From NCBI RefSeq assembly GCF_041381155.1, contig NC_091134.1:13518008-13582007 (forward strand): 64,000 bases of DNA. Direction: 5' to 3'. Positions 61,487-64,000 of the stretch are shown here, piece by piece (position 1 is the first letter of the stretch; every line of letters begins with the position of its first letter). The notes under the pieces were generated by a model, which was not told the DNA's origin, searched no databases, and saw only the letters and a list, made by a program, of their open reading frames with translations. The stretch comes from Argopecten irradians (Eukaryota > Mollusca > Bivalvia > Pectinida > Pectinidae). Position numbers and translations under genes: made by a program.

Positions 61487-61553
61487 CCACCATCTCATCA
61501 TCAATCTCGTCGTCGTCGTCCTCCCTCCTCCTCCTCCTCTCTCTCATATCATT

Positions 61554-61605
<52 letters not shown>

Positions 61606-64000
61606 CCACCACCACCATTATCATCATCATCATCTTTTCAAAGAACATCAAAGAAATTACTATCATCTCCATCATAACAATCATATCTTAATCATAACCA
61701 TCATATCTTGATTATCTTTATCATCATCATTATCAACATAAACATCATCTTTATCATATCACCGTCATAATCATCATAACATCATTGATTTAAATTATTT
61801 TCCCTAAAAGAATTTTTGAGATCACATGTGTTTGGATGACAAGAGTATTGTAGACGCACAATTGCCTAGCCATTTATCATTGCAAGTACACCTGAAAACA
61901 GACTAAGCCTACGCTGTAAAGGTAATTAGGTTTAGCTATTACTGCATAATTGCAAATCTTCAAGCTGTTACATAGAAATAAAAATGCATGATAAATGAGC
62001 TACGGGTGATCCCCTGCTATAGGTTACTAATACTAGTCAGACTGTTTAGAAATTAAGAACACCCAGGACGAATTTTGACGAAGAAAAACAATAAGTTTAA
62101 TTTCAAGTATTTTGACTAGCACGGAGATGAAAATAATCCACCATCACTGGATTAGGTTATTCAAAACCATATATTAAAACTGAATTGAGTGTATTCTTAT
62201 ATTCATTCTAAAGGTTTCATTTGATGTACATTAAATCAATTAAAGAAATTTAAAGGTTTTATTCACATTTCCCCCGTCAAATGGGTGTGAGTTAATTTTA
62301 TATATTCGTAGGTTTGGCATCATGCCTTCATATTCTCTAAAAAAGGACTGTTATTGTTTTATTCTTCAAAGTATCCTTTTATCAACACAATAAATAAGCT
62401 TTTAACTAAATGCACTCATATACTTTCACACAAACATTTAAATTCTGTAATTTAATTGAATGTTTGTAATTTTTTTCACTCTCAGTTACTCACTATAACA
62501 TTCTATCAATTATTCATACTGGGTTTAAGATAAAACAAAAAAAATAACTTGAATAATACTAGAAAAATAATTAGAGAACAAAAATATATATGAAAAAATG
62601 ATAGGAAAAGGTTGCATACCATTCATTGAAGTGAAAGCTTTCGATCACTTCCAGATAAAAATGAGTTTGCATAACAATAGGCATGTTAAAGTTTCGAAGA
62701 ACTTAGACACACTTAAAGATCAATATATTGGAATATCATCAGCATATAAAGTAAAATTTGAATTGAAGGTCAAAATATTTCAAAATTGTAATTCAAACCT
62801 TTGTAATGTATTTTTGGAACAATACGTGAATTCGTTTGAAGTAACAATAGGCATAATGTACCATTATTCGTTTCCTAGGAACTGGATTTAGTATTGAAAA
62901 GTAATAAATCATTAGACATGTGGTCACTCGTGACAGACAGATAACAATGGTAAGCTAAGGTTGTAACTTCCCATACTAATGCATGTCCGATAGAATCGAT
63001 CTCAGCTGAATAATTTCCTTTGTGAATGACCTACTGTATATCGACTTATGACAGTGTGTGATCGGTGTTAATCAAACTGATTCATTTAATAAAGCCAGAA
63101 CCACAAATAAATGGATACAGATAAAAATGGCGACTAGATGGAAAACCGGTCAGTTATATTGGAAATGTGGTTGGCATTTTTCGATAATCAACCGCTACGC
63201 AGACACACCATGTTATGCCCCAGAAACGTTTCTATTGGTAACTACTGAATTGATACTTCTGTGCGGTTTTATTAGTTTTTCCTTTGGTAAGTATATCAAT
63301 GAAATAAGTATGTCGTTATGAGTATATCATTAGTGAGAATATTTTGTGAATATATATAGATATCATGAATATATTAATGTAATAATAATGTTAATGATTA
63401 TCCGATTAAGACATAGCAATAATGAAGGAACAAGAAGAAAACGATAAATTGACATTAAAATTGGAATCATACGTTATTTCAGCACTTCGCCAAAAAGGTC
63501 AACAAGGTGATGCCTCTCCAATATGAACACACCTTCACGAGCTCTGATACAAGTCTGCAAAATTCACTGCCTAAATCGCCTTCAGAAGAAAGCTTCTACT
63601 TAGAAGACTTTGACGGTGAGTTTTTGGTACAAATTACGTTGTCAACGTAATAAATAGAAAGGTGTTAAATCATTTTGCAAATGTACAATAGGTGGTAAGC
63701 ATGCACAATCGACCATTCATGTAATGGATTGGGCTGATGGATTTCAAAGTCCTTGGGAGTGCCGTGACCAACATGAATTTTTTTCGGCTCTAATTTTCCA
63801 AACGTATGACCGTGAAAAATAGTTAGGATACCTCGCCCGCACAATTATATTTTCAAGATGGATACTTATAACCCAAACCAGAAATTAAAACGAAATGTCA
63901 TCAACCATAACGTATGGTTGAGCTGTTTTGATTGCTCCTTTGAGGCACGTGATGTTTGAATTTGCATCGGGTGCTTCTGTATAAGGTAAATGTAAACAAA
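60117..64000 (+). CDS. 5' part of an unrecognised gene running off the right edge
   Basis: Three short exons join in frame: 60117-60152 (ATG; MDRWIHADILAV, donor GTG|GTAAGT), 61249-61347 (acceptor CCAACAG; FRKCWCCRRKERQWNPIN, then HRKNSKRIRKEDTHV; donor GTT|GTAAGA) and 63483-63615 (acceptor ATTTCAG; HFAKKVNKVMPLQYEHTF, SLPKSPSEESFYLEDFDG; donor G|GTGAGT). Both introns are phase 0 and the last donor is phase 1. The product would start with a short peptide, a Cys/Arg-rich basic block, then a Ser/acidic region, and would look intracellular as there is no signal peptide. No family was recognised and the remainder lies beyond 64000. Exons 2 and 3 are better supported than the first, since several ATGs precede it. 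Intron 2 contains the ATC microsatellite. Confidence 0.45.
61423..61770. repeat. (ATC)n microsatellite, compound
   Basis: Two long blocks of ATC trinucleotides (about 61423-61484 and 61553-61605), a CTC-rich middle and a degenerate TCATC tail. Long poly-His, poly-Ser and poly-Met frames are by-products of the repeat. Confidence 0.97.
61771..63482. other. Intronic/unassigned sequence; no gene seen
   Basis: The frame 63127-63286 (MATRWKTGQLYWKC...) ends at a good donor TTTG|GTAAGT but in phase 1, which does not fit the phase 0 acceptor at 63483. It is therefore not placed in the model. Confidence 0.4.

Noticed and set aside
61077-61711. Long frames on both strands with poly-Met, poly-His and poly-Ser
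   Set aside because: They are translations of the ATC microsatellite, with no domain or splice support outside the repeat.
63058-63321. Frame ending at a GTAAGT donor, with a hydrophobic stretch
   Set aside because: Its phase 1 end cannot join the phase 0 exon at 63483. Probably chance, or an unrelated alternative exon.

Overview
This is AT-rich animal DNA with long introns, dense non-coding repeats and intron-containing genes using GT/AG splice sites. It looks like a lophotrochozoan, most likely a bivalve mollusc: a tRNA-derived SINE of the type common in bivalve genomes is present, the P450 resembles molluscan CYP17/CYP1-like enzymes, and abundant small inverted-repeat elements are typical of bivalve assemblies. 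The species cannot be fixed from sequence alone.

Layout. (1) 1-12 kb, plus strand: a complete 10-coding-exon microsomal cytochrome P450 of the CYP2 clan (519 aa), with a probable TATA box and non-coding first exon upstream. Related miniature elements lie in its upstream region and first intron, and a LINE fragment lies in an intron. (2) 12-30 kb: no host gene recognised. It holds several miniature inverted-repeat elements, SINE-like sequence, five tandem arrays (64-, 98-, 54- and about 24-bp units, then a 2.7-kb array of a 40-bp unit) and a truncated Crypton-type (DUF3504) recombinase-like gene. (3) 30.6-38.0 kb, plus strand: a two-coding-exon class A GPCR resembling GPR161 (657 aa), with a long phosphosite-rich tail. 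(4) 42.0-53.8 kb, minus strand: a multi-exon WAP-domain secreted protein that matches WFDC1 (ps20) exon by exon and ends in an extra cysteine-rich segment not found in the vertebrate protein. (5) 54-64 kb: mostly repeats, then the first exons of an unrecognised plus-strand gene running off the right edge.

The genes do not form a pathway: they are a xenobiotic/steroid-type oxidase, an orphan receptor and an extracellular protease-inhibitor-like protein. The strongest new observations are the spliced WFDC1-like gene with its C-terminal extension, the GPR161-like receptor with DRN replacing DRY and Glu at the usual Asp2.50 site, and three unrelated miniature transposon families that all appear to have inserted at TTAA. 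All splice models were read by eye from phase-compatible GT/AG sites and protein similarity remembered from known families. No searches were run.
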